NCBI RefSeq assembly: GCF_023702225.1 | Contig: NZ_JAMQCO010000004.1 | Span: forward strand, 1-56,252 | Direction: 5' to 3' | From: Aureimonas altamirensis | GTDB lineage: Bacteria > Pseudomonadota > Alphaproteobacteria > Rhizobiales > Rhizobiaceae | Length of the DNA stretch: 56,252 nt | Notes under the pieces: generated by a model | The model's database searches: none | What the model was told of the DNA's origin: nothing | The model's input: the letters and a program-made list of their open reading frames with translations, nothing else | Translations under genes and position numbers: made by a program | Part shown: piece after piece, positions 38,551 through 48,742 of the stretch | Layout of the letters: each line of letters opens with the position of its first letter | How positions within the stretch are numbered: position 1 is the stretch's first letter

Positions 38551-39593
38551 GACGCGGCCCACCCCGTGACCTGGAGAACGAAGGCGACGACGACCACCGA
38601 GGCCAGCGAGATCGGCAGGAATACCTTCCAGCCCAACCGCATGAGCTGGTCGTAGCGGTAACGCGGCACGAAGGCCTTCACCATCGCGAAGAGGAAGAAG
38701 CAGAAGGCGACCTTGAGCAGGAACCAGATGACGCCCGGCACCCAGGTGAAGGGCGCGAAGTCGAACGGAGGCAGCCAGCCGCCAAGGAAGAGGATCGTCA
38801 TCAGCGAGCACATCAGGGTGATGGCGGCATACTCGCCCAGCATGAACATCATGTACGGCGTGGAACCGTACTCGACCATGAAGCCGGCGACGAGTTCGGA
38901 TTCCGCTTCCGGAAGGTCGAAGGGCGGGCGGTTCGTCTCGGCCAACGCCGAGATGAAGAAGATGACGAACATCGGGAACAGCGCCAGCCAGTGCCAGTCG
39001 AGGAAGCTGCCGGGCAGGCCCAGCATGGTTCCGACGCCGGTGCTCTGCGCCAGGACGATGTCGGTCAGGTTGAGCGAGCCGACGCACAACAGCACCGTCA
39101 CGATGACGAAGCCGATGGACACCTCATAGGACACCATCTGCGCGGCCGAGCGCAGCGCGCCCAGAAACGCGTATTTGGAGTTGGACGCCCAGCCGCCCAT
39201 GATGACGCCGTAGACCTCGAGTGAGGAGATGGCGAAGATGTAGAGAATACCGATATTGATATCGGCGATCACCCAGCCTTCCGCCACCGGCACGACCGCG
39301 AAGGTTGCCAGGGCCAGTGTCACCGCCACGAGCGGCGCGAGCAGGAAGACGATCTTGTCGGATGCCGCAGGAACCATCGGCTCCTTGAGCACGAACTTCA
39401 GCAGATCCGCGAAGGACTGGAACAGGCCCCAGGGCCCGACGACGTTCGGCCCGCGCCGCATCTGGACGGCGGCCCAGATCTTACGGTCGGCGAGCAGGAT
39501 ATAGGCGATCAGGACAAGCAGAACCACCAGGAAGAGGAGGCTCTGCGCCAGGATCACGATGGCCGGCCAGACATAGGTTCCGAAGAATTCCAT
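38547..39593 (-). CDS. nuoH: NADH-quinone oxidoreductase subunit H
   Basis: A 348-residue eight-helix membrane subunit that forms the quinone-binding junction with the peripheral arm. Conserved loops are [20 protein letters not shown], the [20 protein letters not shown] block and [20 protein letters not shown]. It is 13 nt after nuoG and overlaps nuoI by 4 nt. Confidence 0.98.
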   Translation of the reverse strand: MEFFGTYVWPAIVILAQSLLFLVVLLVLIAYILLADRKIWAAVQMRRGPNVVGPWGLFQSFADLLKFVLKEPMVPAASDKIVFLLAPLVAVTLALATFAVVPVAEGWVIADINIGILYIFAISSLEVYGVIMGGWASNSKYAFLGALRSAAQMVSYEVSIGFVIVTVLLCVGSLNLTDIVLAQSTGVGTMLGLPGSFLDWHWLALFPMFVIFFISALAETNRPPFDLPEAESELVAGFMVEYGSTPYMMFMLGEYAAITLMCSLMTILFLGGWLPPFDFAPFTWVPGVIWFLLKVAFCFFLFAMVKAFVPRYRYDQLMRLGWKVFLPISLASVVVVAFVLQVTGWAAS

Positions 39594-39606
39594 AACTTAA
39601 CTCGTC

Positions 39607-41685
39607 CTACTCGGCCGCTTCGACATGCGTTTCCTGAGCAAGGCGGGAGCATTCCGCCATGATCCTGGATGCGCGTGCGATCGGATTTGTCAGGTAGAAA
39701 TCGGAAACGGCTGCCGTGAAGGCGCCCCCTCCGAGACTGGTCGGCGCAGATTCGGCAAGTTTCGTCAGGACCGACTGGTCCGCGGCGACCTTCTCTTCGC
39801 GGGAGAGGTGCGGATGCGCCGCATGAAGGTCGGCGCGGAGCGCGTTCAAGGAGTCGTATGGCAGCGTTACTCCGAGCACCGCCGACAAGGCGCGGAAGAT
39901 GGCCCAATCCTCGCGCGCATCGCCAGGCGGGAAGGCAGCCCTCTGGCCTACCTGTACGCGGCCCTCGAGGTTGACGTAGGTGCCCGACTTTTCGGTGTAG
40001 GCGGCGGCCGGCAGGATGACGTCGGCGCGGTGCGCGCCACGGTCGCCATGCGTGCCGATATAGACGACGAAGGGGCCTGCCGCCACGTCGATCTCGTCGG
40101 CGCCGAGGTTGAAGAGGATATCGACGCCGCCGGACGCCATCTCGGCCGCCTTGCGACCGCCCTCGCCCGGCACGAAACCGATATCCAGGCCACCGACCCG
40201 CGAAGCTGCCGTGGCCAGCACGTTGAAGCCTGCCCACGTGCCGCCGCTGGCGCCGACGTCGCGGGCCAGCGCCGCCGCCGCCGCCAGGACGCTTGCTCCG
40301 TTGTCGCCCGACAGGGCGCCGGAACCGACGATGATCATCGGCCGCTCGGCCTTGGACAGGACGTCGTAGAAGGCGCCATTGTCGGACTTGAGGCCGGTCA
40401 GCGTGTCCACGCCCGCACCGAGATAGGCTGCCCCGTAGCGCAGATCGGCATTCTGCCCGATCAGGCCGATGGGGAAATTGCCCTGCCTCCAGCGCTTGCG
40501 GATGCGCGCGTTGAGAACGGAAGCCTCGAAACGCGGATTGACGCCGATCAACAGGAGCGCGTCGGCCTCCTCGATACCGGTGATGCCGCTGTTGAAGACA
40601 TACGACGCGCGGCCATGGGCGGGGTCCAGGGCGACGCCGTCCTGCCTGCAGTCGATATTGACGCTGCCGAGAGCGCCCATCAGCCCCTTGAGGGCCCACA
40701 TGTCTTCGACGGCGGCGAGATCGCCCGCGATGGCGCCGACACGCTCGCCGGGAACGCCGTCCAGCCTTGCGCGGATGGCCGCGAAGGCCTCGGACCAGCT
40801 AACCGCCTGGAGCCGTCCGTCGCGGCGGACATAGGGGCGGTCCAGGCGCTGCGTGCGCAGGCCGTCCCAGATGAAGCGGGTCTTGTCGGAGATCCACTCC
40901 TCGTTGATGTCGTCATTGGCGCGCGGCAGGATGCGCATCACCTCGCGGCCCCGCGTATCCACGCGAATGGCGGAACCGACGGCGTCCATCACGTCGACCG
41001 ACTCGGTCTTGGTCAGCTCCCATGGGCGTGCCTGGAAGGCATAGGGACGCGAGGTGAGCGCACCCACCGGGCACAGGTCGATGACGTTGCCCTGCAGCTC
41101 CGACGTCATCGCATGTTCGAGATAGGTGGTGATCTCGGCATCCTCGCCACGGCCGATCAGGCCCAGCTCGGAGATGCCGGCGACTTCGGTGGTGAAGCGG
41201 ACGCAGCGCGTGCAGTGGATGCAGCGCGTCATGATCGTCTTGACCAGCGGGCCGATATACTTGTCTTCGACGGCGCGCTTGTTTTCGCGATAGCGCGATG
41301 CATCGACGCCGAAGGCCATGGCCTGGTCCTGCAGGTCGCATTCGCCGCCCTGGTCGCAGATCGGGCAATCCAGCGGATGGTTGATGAGGAGGAACTCCAT
41401 CACCCCTTCGCGCGCCTTCTTGACCATCGGCGTGTTGGTGAAGATCTCCGGCGTCTCGCCGTTCGGCCCGGGGCGCAGGTCGCGCACGCCCATGGCGCAC
41501 GAGGCGGCCGGCTTCGGCGGCCCGCCCTTCACCTCGACCAGGCACATGCGGCAATTTCCGGCGACCGAAAGCCGCTCATGGAAGCAGAAGCGCGGGATTT
41601 CCGCACCCGCCTCTTCCGCCGCCTGCAGCAGCGTGTAGTGGTCGGGTACTTCGATTTCCGTTCCGTCGACTTTGATCTTTGCCAT
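39607..41685 (-). CDS. nuoG: NADH-quinone oxidoreductase subunit G
   Basis: A 692-residue peripheral-arm subunit. The N-terminal ferredoxin domain binds a 2Fe-2S cluster (cysteines in [19 protein letters not shown]). A His/Cys 4Fe-4S site follows ([19 protein letters not shown]), then another cluster region with [10 protein letters not shown], and a molybdopterin-oxidoreductase-like fold to the end. The start is the ATG at 41685 ([13 protein letters not shown]). A longer frame upstream would add a non-family leader. It lies 74 bp after nuoF. Confidence 0.97.
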   Translation of the reverse strand: MAKIKVDGTEIEVPDHYTLLQAAEEAGAEIPRFCFHERLSVAGNCRMCLVEVKGGPPKPAASCAMGVRDLRPGPNGETPEIFTNTPMVKKAREGVMEFLLINHPLDCPICDQGGECDLQDQAMAFGVDASRYRENKRAVEDKYIGPLVKTIMTRCIHCTRCVRFTTEVAGISELGLIGRGEDAEITTYLEHAMTSELQGNVIDLCPVGALTSRPYAFQARPWELTKTESVDVMDAVGSAIRVDTRGREVMRILPRANDDINEEWISDKTRFIWDGLRTQRLDRPYVRRDGRLQAVSWSEAFAAIRARLDGVPGERVGAIAGDLAAVEDMWALKGLMGALGSVNIDCRQDGVALDPAHGRASYVFNSGITGIEEADALLLIGVNPRFEASVLNARIRKRWRQGNFPIGLIGQNADLRYGAAYLGAGVDTLTGLKSDNGAFYDVLSKAERPMIIVGSGALSGDNGASVLAAAAALARDVGASGGTWAGFNVLATAASRVGGLDIGFVPGEGGRKAAEMASGGVDILFNLGADEIDVAAGPFVVYIGTHGDRGAHRADVILPAAAYTEKSGTYVNLEGRVQVGQRAAFPPGDAREDWAIFRALSAVLGVTLPYDSLNALRADLHAAHPHLSREEKVAADQSVLTKLAESAPTSLGGGAFTAAVSDFYLTNPIARASRIMAECSRLAQETHVEAAE

Positions 41686-41759
41686 CTGCTTCTTCTCAAG
41701 TCCCGAGCCGTTGCCGGCAATCCGACGGGGCCGCGCGACCGCTGCCCCCAAACGCCATG

Positions 41760-43067
41760 CTACTCAGCCGCTTCAAGGATCGGGCTCGGACCCCTTTCGG
41801 CATTACGGGTGAATTCGTCGATCCGCCGCTCGATCTCCGGCCGGAAATTGCGGATCAGGCCCTGGATGGGCCATGCCGCCGCGTCGCCGAGCGCACAGAT
41901 CGTATGGCCTTCCACCTGCTTGGTGATGTCGAGCAGCATGTCGATCTCGCGCTTCTGCGCGTTGCCGACGACCATCCGCTCCATCAGCCGCCACATCCAG
42001 CCCGTGCCTTCACGGCACGGCGTGCACTGGCCGCAGCTTTCGTGCTTGAAGAAATAGGAAAGCCGCGCGATGGCCCGCACGATGTCGGTGCTGCGGTCCA
42101 TCACGATGACGGCGGCCGTACCGAACGAGGATTTGACCCCTCGCAGACCGTCGAAATCCATCGGGCAGTCTATGATATCCTCTGCCTTCACCACGGGGCA
42201 GGACGCGCCGCCCGGAATGACGGCCAGCAGGTTGTCCCATCCGCCGCGGATACCGCCCGCATGCTTTTCGATTAGCTCGCGGAAGGTGATGCCCATCGCC
42301 TCTTCCACGGTGCACGGCCGCTCGACATGGCCCGATACCATGAACAGCTTGGTGCCGACATTGTTGGGACGCCCGATGCCGGCGAACCACGCCCCGCCGC
42401 GCCGCAGGATGGTGGGGGCGACAGCCACGGACTCGACGTTGTTGACGGTGGTGGGGCACCCGTACAGGCCCATATTGGCAGGGAAAGGCGGCTTCAGCCG
42501 CGGCTGGCCCTTCTTGCCCTCGAGGCTTTCGAGAAGCGCGGTCTCTTCACCGCAGATATAGGCGCCGGCGCCATGATGGACGACGATGTCGAAGTCCCAT
42601 CCGCATTTGTTGCCAAGGCCCAGAAGTCCGGCGTCATAGCACTCGTCGATCGCGAGCTGCAGCGCCTCGCGCTCGCGGATATATTCGCCGCGGACGTAGA
42701 TGTAGGCCTTGTGCGCGCCCATCGCGAAGCCTGCGATGACGCATCCCTCGATCAGCGTGAACGGATCGTTCCGCATGATCTCGCGATCCTTGCAGGTGCC
42801 GGGCTCCGACTCGTCGGCGTTGATGACGAGATAATGCGGACGCTCGCCCACCTCCTTGGGCATGAACGACCATTTCAACCCGGTGGGGAAGCCCGCGCCG
42901 CCCCGGCCGCGAAGGCCGGAGGCCCTCATCTCGTTGATGATCCAGTCCCGACCCTTGTCGATGATGTCCTTGGTGCCGTCGAAGTGCCCGCGCGCCATCG
43001 CGCCTTTCAGGCTCTTGTCGCGCAAGCCGTAGATATTGGTGAAGATCCGGTCCTGATCCTGCAGCAT
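41760..43067 (-). CDS. nuoF: NADH-quinone oxidoreductase subunit F
   Basis: A 435-residue NADH-binding subunit carrying FMN and cluster N3. The NADH/FMN glycine-rich loop [16 protein letters not shown], the [19 protein letters not shown] motif and the 4Fe-4S motif [12 protein letters not shown] are all intact. It starts at the ATG at 43067, 10 nt after the nuoE stop. Confidence 0.98.
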   Translation of the reverse strand: MLQDQDRIFTNIYGLRDKSLKGAMARGHFDGTKDIIDKGRDWIINEMRASGLRGRGGAGFPTGLKWSFMPKEVGERPHYLVINADESEPGTCKDREIMRNDPFTLIEGCVIAGFAMGAHKAYIYVRGEYIREREALQLAIDECYDAGLLGLGNKCGWDFDIVVHHGAGAYICGEETALLESLEGKKGQPRLKPPFPANMGLYGCPTTVNNVESVAVAPTILRRGGAWFAGIGRPNNVGTKLFMVSGHVERPCTVEEAMGITFRELIEKHAGGIRGGWDNLLAVIPGGASCPVVKAEDIIDCPMDFDGLRGVKSSFGTAAVIVMDRSTDIVRAIARLSYFFKHESCGQCTPCREGTGWMWRLMERMVVGNAQKREIDMLLDITKQVEGHTICALGDAAAWPIQGLIRNFRPEIERRIDEFTRNAERGPSPILEAAE

Positions 43068-43077
43068 CGTTCAGCCC

Positions 43078-44268
43078 TCACTCACCTTTCTCGGCCAGGC
43101 GCGCACGGGCCTGTTCGGCCCAGCCGTCACGCGCGGCCCGCCCGCCGAGCCCGAGCCGCTTGTCGACCCAGGCAAGCTCGGCTTGCGTCCAGCCGGCGAC
43201 CTGGCTCAGACGATACACGCCGATCTCGTTCAGTGCGGCCTCGATCTTCGGCCCGACGCCGTTCAGCACCTTGAGGTCGTCGGCATCGGCAGGCACCTCG
43301 TGCAGGAGCCCGCCGGGCTCCCCTTCGGCAGCGGCCACGGCTTGCGGTGCATCGCCGCCGTCGACGGCCGACTTCTCGGCATCCGATTCCTTGCGGGCCG
43401 CACCGGTTTCGCCCTGCCGCGTACCGCCCGTCGTGCCGCCGCCGCCATTGGTGGCCGGGTCGGCGCTCGCGGCCTCCTCGGCCGCCGGGCTGGACTTGGC
43501 AGAATCCGGTGCCGGCCCCTTGATGGTCGGGTCGGTCTCTTCCGTATAGGTGTCCACGCGCGCAGCCTCGGACGGGGCGACGCCAGCCGCCTCGCCGGTC
43601 ACGGAGGATCCGGAAGCGGGCCCGGACGCCTGGGCGCGCCCGATGTCGGCACTGTCGTCGAACGTGTTGAGCGTCGTCGCGCCGCCGATCGGCGCAGACA
43701 GATGCCGGTCGATCTGGGGGCCGACCGGAACCGAAGCCCCCTCGCCGGCCGCGAAGGCGTCGATGATCTCTTCGAGCCGCTCGGGCGTCAGATCTTCATA
43801 GGTATCCTTGAAGATCATGACCATCGGAGCGTTGACGCAGGCGCCGAGGCACTCGACCTCTTCCCAGGACAGGGTGCCGTCTTCATTGGCGTGGAACTGG
43901 TCGGGGTGGATCCGGCGCTTGCAGACGTCCTTCAGCGCGTCGGATCCGCGCAACATGCAGGGCGTCGTGCCGCAGACCTGGATATGCGCCCGCGTGCCGA
44001 CGGGCGCCAACTGGAACTGGGTATAGAAGGTCGCAACCTCGAGAACCCGGATCAGCGGCATCGAGAGCCTGCCGGCGACATGCTCGATCGCGGCCTTGGT
44101 GACCCAGCCTTCCTGCTCCTGCGCGCGCATCAGCAGCGGAATCACCGCCGACTGCTGCCGGCCTTCGGGATACTTGCGGATCGTTTTTTCCGCCCAGCCC
44201 TCGTTCTCGCTGGAGAAGGAGAAACTCTGGGGTTGGACGGAATCTTCCGCGAGACGCCTGACGGACAT
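43078..44268 (-). CDS. nuoE: NADH-quinone oxidoreductase subunit E with long C-terminal extension
   Basis: A 396-residue protein. The first roughly 175 residues are a normal thioredoxin-fold NuoE with the 2Fe-2S cysteines in [12 protein letters not shown] and [10 protein letters not shown]. The remainder is an acidic, low-complexity linker rich in Ala, Gly, Glu and Pro. It ends in a helix-hairpin-helix-like module ([20 protein letters not shown] and further) of about 70 residues. Such extended NuoE proteins are known in rhizobia. The role of the extension is not known to me. It is preceded by a 143-bp gap with a perfect dyad. Confidence 0.95.
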   Translation of the reverse strand: MSVRRLAEDSVQPQSFSFSSENEGWAEKTIRKYPEGRQQSAVIPLLMRAQEQEGWVTKAAIEHVAGRLSMPLIRVLEVATFYTQFQLAPVGTRAHIQVCGTTPCMLRGSDALKDVCKRRIHPDQFHANEDGTLSWEEVECLGACVNAPMVMIFKDTYEDLTPERLEEIIDAFAAGEGASVPVGPQIDRHLSAPIGGATTLNTFDDSADIGRAQASGPASGSSVTGEAAGVAPSEAARVDTYTEETDPTIKGPAPDSAKSSPAAEEAASADPATNGGGGTTGGTRQGETGAARKESDAEKSAVDGGDAPQAVAAAEGEPGGLLHEVPADADDLKVLNGVGPKIEAALNEIGVYRLSQVAGWTQAELAWVDKRLGLGGRAARDGWAEQARARLAEKGE

Positions 44269-44309
44269 CGGACCTCTACTTCAGAACGGTTACAACGTTC
44301 CATGTTGCG

Positions 44310-44332
44310 GCGCGTTCTATCATAGAACGCGC
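44310..44332. repeat. 23-bp perfect inverted repeat between nuoD and nuoE
   Basis: GCGCGTTCTAT (44310-44320) and ATAGAACGCGC (44322-44332) are perfect 11-bp arms around a single central C. There is no T tract on either strand, so it does not look like a terminator. It lies 42 bp upstream of the nuoE start and 80 bp beyond the nuoD stop. It could be an operator for a dimeric regulator or, in RNA, a long hairpin that stabilises or processes the mRNA. Confidence 0.8.
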
Positions 44333-44411
44333 AAAACGCCAGCGGTCGAGACCGCATGGCCGGGTATGAAAACAGGCCGCCGCGCAAACCGCGCGGCGGT
44401 CGGCGAACCTT

Positions 44412-45602
44412 TCAGCGATCGACCTCGCCGAAGACGATATCGCACGAGCCCAGAATGGCCGATACGTCGGCCAGCATGTGCTTGCGGCACAGGAAATCCA
44501 TCGCCTGCAGGTGCGAGAATCCCGGAGCCTTGATCTTGCAGCGATAGGGCTTGTTGGTTCCGTCCGCCACGAGATAGACGCCGAACTCGCCCTTGGGTGC
44601 CTCGACGGCGGCGAAAACCTCGCCCTCGGGGACGTGGAAACCCTCGGTATAGAGCTTGAAGTGATGGATGAGCGCCTCCATCGAACGCTTCATCTCGCCG
44701 CGCTTGGGCGGCACCAGCTTGCCGTCCACCGCCGATACCGGACCGACGCGGTCGCGGCCGGCTAGGCGCTCGATGCACTGCTTCATGATGTAGGTGGATT
44801 GGCGCATCTCTTCCATGCGGATGAGATAACGGTCGTAGCAATCCCCGTTCTTGCCGATGGGGATGTCGAAATCCATCTCGTCGTAGCATTCGTACGGCTG
44901 GCTCTTGCGCAGATCCCACGCCGCGCCCGATCCGCGCACCATGACCCCCGAGAAGCCGAGCGCCCATGCATCGTCGAGATCGACGACGCCGATATCGACA
45001 TTGCGCTGCTTGAAGATGCGGTTGCCGGTCAACAGTTCGTCGATGTCGTCGACGCGCTTGAGGAACGGATCGCACCAGGCTCCGATGTCGTCCACCAGCT
45101 CGGGCGGAAGGTCCTGATGGACGCCGCCGGGCCTGAAATAGGCTGCATGGAGGCGCGCGCCGCAGGCCCTCTCATAGAAGACCATCAGCTTCTCGCGCTC
45201 CTCGAAGCCCCAGAGCGGGGGCGTCAGCGCGCCGACGTCCATGGCCTGGGTGGTCACGTTGAGAAGATGCGAAAGGATGCGCCCGATCTCGCTGTAGAGA
45301 ACGCGGATCAACTGTCCGCGCGTCGGCACCGAGACGCCGGCCAGCCGCTCCACGGCAAGGCAGAAGGCATGCTCCTGATTCATCGGCGCGACATAGTCGA
45401 GCCGGTCGAAATAGGGAATCGCCTGCAGGTATGTCTTCGTTTCGATCAGCTTTTCGGTACCGCGATGCAAGAGGCCGATATGCGGATCGACCCGCTCGAC
45501 GACCTCCCCGTCGAGCTCCAGCACGAGGCGCAGCACGCCGTGCGCGGCAGGATGCTGCGGCCCGAAATTGATATTGAAGTTTCTGACGTCGATCTCAGCC
45601 AT
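44412..45602 (-). CDS. nuoD: NADH-quinone oxidoreductase subunit D
   Basis: A 396-residue 49-kDa-type subunit that lines the quinone site with NuoB. Conserved features are [20 protein letters not shown] with the quinone-site histidine, the [19 protein letters not shown] block, the [10 protein letters not shown] loop and the C-terminal [10 protein letters not shown]. It starts 1 nt after the stop of the GFA-family gene (TAA C ATG), so its translation is likely coupled to that gene instead of nuoC. Confidence 0.98.
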   Translation of the reverse strand: MAEIDVRNFNINFGPQHPAAHGVLRLVLELDGEVVERVDPHIGLLHRGTEKLIETKTYLQAIPYFDRLDYVAPMNQEHAFCLAVERLAGVSVPTRGQLIRVLYSEIGRILSHLLNVTTQAMDVGALTPPLWGFEEREKLMVFYERACGARLHAAYFRPGGVHQDLPPELVDDIGAWCDPFLKRVDDIDELLTGNRIFKQRNVDIGVVDLDDAWALGFSGVMVRGSGAAWDLRKSQPYECYDEMDFDIPIGKNGDCYDRYLIRMEEMRQSTYIMKQCIERLAGRDRVGPVSAVDGKLVPPKRGEMKRSMEALIHHFKLYTEGFHVPEGEVFAAVEAPKGEFGVYLVADGTNKPYRCKIKAPGFSHLQAMDFLCRKHMLADVSAILGSCDIVFGEVDR

Positions 45603-45603
45603 G

Positions 45604-46047
45604 TTACGATCCCTGACCCGCCGCGAAGGCGGCCATCACTTCGGCCCCGGTGAGTTTGCGCGTGTCGTTACGGAAGTCGTAGAGCGCCGGCTTCTCGTCG
45701 ATGAAGATCTCTTCGGTGAAGCTGAACGAGGCGATGTCTTCGAATGCGTGCACCGACACCATCGTCTCGCCGCCATCGCGCAGGCGCCAAAACAGGCTCG
45801 TCCCGCAATCGGCGCAGAAGACGCGCTCGCCCCACTGCGACGACGCGAACGCCTTCAGGGACGACTCGTCCTCCACCGACACGCTGTCGCCGCACGGAAC
45901 GGCCATGAAGACGCCGCCTGTCCACGTCCGGCACATGCTGCAATGGCAGACATCCATCTCGGGCTTGCGAGGCGTCGCGGTGAATCGTACCGCGCCGCAC
46001 AGGCAGCGCCCCGTCAGCGCCAGGGGGTTGGAGGCAGACTCGCTCAT
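45604..46047 (-). CDS. GFA-family (DUF636) protein inserted in the nuo operon
   Basis: A 147-residue protein of the glutathione-dependent formaldehyde-activating (GFA/CENP-V) family. All zinc-binding cysteine motifs can be read: CLCGAVRF near the N-terminus, [12 protein letters not shown], and [10 protein letters not shown]. The family name comes from Gfa, but most members have unproved activity, so no formaldehyde role is assumed. It lies exactly between nuoC and nuoD: its ATG is 1 nt after the nuoC stop and nuoD is 1 nt after its own stop. Base composition looks like its neighbours, so there is no sign of recent transfer. Confidence 0.92.
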   Translation of the reverse strand: MSESASNPLALTGRCLCGAVRFTATPRKPEMDVCHCSMCRTWTGGVFMAVPCGDSVSVEDESSLKAFASSQWGERVFCADCGTSLFWRLRDGGETMVSVHAFEDIASFSFTEEIFIDEKPALYDFRNDTRKLTGAEVMAAFAAGQGS

Positions 46048-46048
46048 G

Positions 46049-46639
46049 TCAGTTCGCCTTCTCGTCGCCGGGCAGGACGTATTCCGGCCCTTCCCAGGGA
46101 GACAGGAAGTCGAAGTTGCGGAACTCCTGGCGCAACTCGACCGGCTCGTAGACCACACGCTTCAACTCTTCGTCGTAATGCACCTCGACGAAGCCGGTCA
46201 GCGGAAAGTCCTTGCGCAGCGGATGGCCCTCGAACCCGTAGTCCGTCAGCAGGCGGCGCAGGTCCGGATGGCCCGAAAACAGGATGCCGTACATGTCGAA
46301 GGCTTCGCGCTCGTACCAGTCGGCGCCGGGGAACACGCCGGTCGCCGACGGCACGGATTCGTCTTCCTCCAGGCGCAGCTTGACGCGTATGCGCTGGTTA
46401 TGCCGCGGCGAGAGGAGATGATAGACGACCTCGAACCGCTCGGCGCGCTGCGGGTAATCCACACCGCAGATATCGGTAAAGTTCTTGAACAGGCAGGACG
46501 GATCGTCGCGGAGGAAGGTGAGCACGGAGACGATGTCTGCGGGGGCGACCCGCAACGTCAGTTCCCCGAAGGCGACCTTGCTTTCGACGATCTTGCCGCC
46601 GATCTGCGATTCCGTGAGATATTGGGCCAGTTCTTCCAT
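46049..46639 (-). CDS. nuoC: NADH-quinone oxidoreductase subunit C
   Basis: A 196-residue 30-kDa-type peripheral subunit. Conserved features are [24 protein letters not shown], the [25 protein letters not shown] block, and [21 protein letters not shown]. Length is typical of alphaproteobacteria, where nuoC and nuoD are separate genes. It starts at the ATG at 46639, 12 nt after nuoB. Confidence 0.98.
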   Translation of the reverse strand: MEELAQYLTESQIGGKIVESKVAFGELTLRVAPADIVSVLTFLRDDPSCLFKNFTDICGVDYPQRAERFEVVYHLLSPRHNQRIRVKLRLEEDESVPSATGVFPGADWYEREAFDMYGILFSGHPDLRRLLTDYGFEGHPLRKDFPLTGFVEVHYDEELKRVVYEPVELRQEFRNFDFLSPWEGPEYVLPGDEKAN

Positions 46640-46651
46640 TAGTCCTGACCC

Positions 46652-47209
46652 TCAACGCTCGATCGTGCCGGTACGGCGGATTTTCTTCTGCAGCAGCAGC
46701 ACCCCGTACAGCAGGGCCTCGGCCGTCGGCGGGCAACCGGGAACGTAGATATCCACGGGCACCACGCGGTCGCAGCCACGGACCACCGAATAGGAATAGT
46801 GGTAGTAGCCGCCGCCGTTGGCGCAGGACCCCATGGAGATCACGTAGCGCGGCTCGGGCATCTGGTCGTAGACCTTGCGCAGCGCCGGGGCCATCTTGTT
46901 GGTCAGCGTGCCTGCCACGATCATCACGTCCGACTGGCGGGGACTGGCGCGCGGCGCGAAGCCGAACCGCTCGGCGTCATAGCGCGGCATCGACATCTGC
47001 ATCATCTCGACGGCGCAGCAGGCAAGGCCGAACGTCATCCACATGAGGGATCCGGTTCGCGCCCACTGGATGAGGTCTTCCGTCGAGGTGACGAGGAAAC
47101 CCTTGTCCGCAAGCTCGTTGTTGACGTCCGTCACGAAAGGGTCGGACGCCGGGGCGACGGTCAGGTTGGACCGATCGAGAACGCCGGAGGAACTGTCGTT
47201 CAATCCCAT
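46652..47209 (-). CDS. nuoB: NADH-quinone oxidoreductase subunit B
   Basis: A 185-residue subunit that holds cluster N2, the last Fe-S centre before quinone. The tandem cysteines are in [12 protein letters not shown], with the others in [19 protein letters not shown] and [20 protein letters not shown] start at the ATG at 47209, which overlaps the nuoA 3' end by 10 nt and gives [11 protein letters not shown] longer open frame is available but not family-like. Confidence 0.97.
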   Translation of the reverse strand: MGLNDSSSGVLDRSNLTVAPASDPFVTDVNNELADKGFLVTSTEDLIQWARTGSLMWMTFGLACCAVEMMQMSMPRYDAERFGFAPRASPRQSDVMIVAGTLTNKMAPALRKVYDQMPEPRYVISMGSCANGGGYYHYSYSVVRGCDRVVPVDIYVPGCPPTAEALLYGVLLLQKKIRRTGTIER

Positions 47210-47574
47210 TCGAGGGCGCCTTTCTTCCATTCATAGACAAAACCGACCGTCAGCACGCCGAGGAACACCATCATGGACCAGAAGCCGGCCCAGCCGAGAT
47301 CTCCGAACGTGGCCGCCCAGGGAAACAGGAAGGCGACTTCCAGGTCGAAGATGATGAACAGGATCGACACCAGATAGAAGCGGACGTCGAACTTCATGCG
47401 CGAGTCGTCGAAGGCGTTGAAACCGCACTCGTAGGCGGACAGCTTTTCGTCGTCCGGGGCCTTGAAGGCCAGCAGGAACGGCGACACCAGCAAGGCGACG
47501 CCGATCAACAGCGCCACGCCCACGAAGATGACGATCGGCAGATAAGAGGCGAGAAGTTCGTTCAACGGGATCAA
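47200..47574 (-). CDS. nuoA: NADH-quinone oxidoreductase subunit A
   Basis: A 124-residue three-helix subunit and the first gene of the nuo operon. The conserved loop [24 protein letters not shown] with its cysteine and [24 protein letters not shown] second helix are clear. The 275 bp upstream, to tRNA-Asp, contains no convincing gene and presumably holds the main nuo promoter, for which I could not identify a strong consensus. Confidence 0.97.
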   Translation of the reverse strand: MIPLNELLASYLPIVIFVGVALLIGVALLVSPFLLAFKAPDDEKLSAYECGFNAFDDSRMKFDVRFYLVSILFIIFDLEVAFLFPWAATFGDLGWAGFWSMMVFLGVLTVGFVYEWKKGALEWD

Positions 47575-47849
47575 CCTTCCGAACCGCGACCGTATGGAGC
47601 CCAGGCTCCGTTACGACACAAGCATTTCGACGCTGACGTCTGACATATGCGGATACGATGCCGATTCAACCGCCTGGTCGATCCCGCACCGCAGCGCGAT
47701 GGCGGACGATTAGACCCTTCCTAAACTTCACGCAAGTGACCGCGTCATCAAGCTTTTGGATCGATGCGACGAAGCCCATGACGAGTCCTCGTTTTGCGAT
47801 GCATCGCGATCGTCGTCGTAAAATTTCTGGAGATCATTACAGGAGAGAA

Positions 47850-47926
47850 TGGCGCGAGTGACGGGGCTCGAACCCGCGACCTCCGGCGTGACAGGCCGGC
47901 ACTCTAACCGACTGAGCTACACCCGC
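47850..47926 (-). tRNA. tRNA-Asp (GTC)
   Basis: A 77-nt cloverleaf on the minus strand with encoded CCA. The acceptor stem pairs GCGGGTG with CACTCGC including one G-T pair. The D arm reads TAGCTCAGTCGGTTAGA, the anticodon loop is CTGTCAC with anticodon GTC, and the T arm contains GGTTCGAGCCC. Confidence 0.98.
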
Positions 47927-47967
47927 GCTTGGCGCCGGCGACTGCTTGCGTCGGCGGCGTGAGCGGT

Positions 47968-47996
47968 CGTTTAAGGGAGCCCCGCCCCCCTGTCAA
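47968..47996 (-). promoter_or_regulatory. Promoter of tRNA-Asp
   Basis: On the minus strand a perfect TTGACA (47996-47991) is followed after 17 nt by TAAACG (47973-47968). The -10 lies 41 nt upstream of the mature tRNA 5' end. Confidence 0.65.
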
Positions 47997-48201
47997 GCAG
48001 ATCGCGAACCGTTCGAAACTTTCTTCCGTCGAAGACGCCATTTCAATGACTTAGGACCGGCCGTCGATACGCTCGCCTCCGGCGAATCGATGCAGGCGCA
48101 CGAATCGTCCTGCGCCGTTCAGCGCCCTGAAAAGATCGGCTTGCAAATCAGGGGACGAACCGGTAGGCAGTCGCTCCAGACGCGGCCTCGACATGGCGCG
48201 C

Positions 48202-48277
48202 GGGCGATTAGCTCAGTTGGTAGAGCGCCTCGTTTACACCGAGGATGTCGGGAGTTCGAGTCTCTCATCGCCCACCA
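48202..48277 (+). tRNA. tRNA-Val (TAC)
   Basis: A 76-nt cloverleaf on the plus strand with encoded CCA. The acceptor stem pairs GGGCGAT with ATCGCCC. The D arm is TAGCTCAGTTGGTAGA, the anticodon loop is TTTACAC with anticodon TAC, and the T arm contains GAGTTCGAGTCTC. The 3' half overlaps, on the opposite strand, the end of a small membrane-protein gene. Confidence 0.98.
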
Positions 48278-48584
48278 TTCCCCCTGCATCTGAAGCGCGC
48301 ATCTTTCGACCGAGCCTGCGGCCGATGGCCTTTCCGTACGCGGCGCCCGGTACGGCGCCCGCCATTGCGGACATGACGGACAGATGGAAGAGTTGCATGA
48401 CCTCGGCATCGCCCAAGGGGGTGAGCCAGTAGGTCAGAATTGCGGCGCAATAGGCGAGCAGCCCGCCCAGGAGCGTTGCGAGCATGAGTCCGGTGACGGC
48501 CACGTATCGGCTTTGCCAGACCATGCAGAGCCATGTCGCCAGGCCGAAGCCGAATGCCGAACCCGTAGCCGTCACCAGAGCCAT
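48234..48584 (-). CDS. Small membrane protein, hypothetical, ending inside tRNA-Val
   Basis: A 116-residue frame with an ideal Shine-Dalgarno (GGAGGT, 6 nt before the ATG at 48584), which supports real translation. Three hydrophobic segments are visible: an N-terminal one (residues about 6-22), LMLATLLGGLLAYCAAILTY, and a weaker third (LSVMSAMAGAVPGAAYG). A basic stretch (KAIGRRLGRKMR) follows. The last 15 or so codons, including the stop, lie antisense to tRNA-Val, so the C-terminus (GDERLELPTSSV) is just the complement of the tRNA. I do not recognise a family. The gene precedes no other minus-strand gene and follows the hupB terminator. Confidence 0.6.
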   Translation of the reverse strand: MALVTATGSAFGFGLATWLCMVWQSRYVAVTGLMLATLLGGLLAYCAAILTYWLTPLGDAEVMQLFHLSVMSAMAGAVPGAAYGKAIGRRLGRKMRASDAGGMVGDERLELPTSSV

Positions 48585-48667
48585 CGCTTCACCTCCCAGT
48601 GGAGCGACGCCATCCGACACCGAAAATCGGCCGGGACCGAGTCCGGCAATATTGGAAAACGGCCATG

Positions 48668-48703
48668 AAAAAGGGGTGGACACAGAAGGCGCCCACCCCT
48701 TTT
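48668..48703 (-). terminator. Rho-independent terminator of hupB
   Basis: AAAAGGGGTGG (48669-48679) pairs with CCACCCCTTTT (48693-48703) in an 11-bp stem. On the minus strand it ends in CCTTTTT, giving a T tract. It is 40 nt downstream of the hupB stop. Confidence 0.85.
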
Positions 48704-48742
48704 GGCCGGCCTCGAGGACCGGCAAACCTGTCTGCCTGAAGC

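Noticed and set aside
44317-44328. Dyad between nuoD and nuoE as a LexA site
   Set aside because: It has GTTC and GAAC spaced by 7 nt in inverted orientation (44314-44328). Alphaproteobacterial LexA uses a direct GTTC-N7-GTTC repeat, so this is not called an SOS box.
47575-47849. nuo operon promoter in the gap between tRNA-Asp and nuoA
   Set aside because: TTGCGT and TCTAAT hexamers occur on the minus strand, but with only a 15-nt spacer. The match is too weak to annotate, and no gene was seen in this gap.
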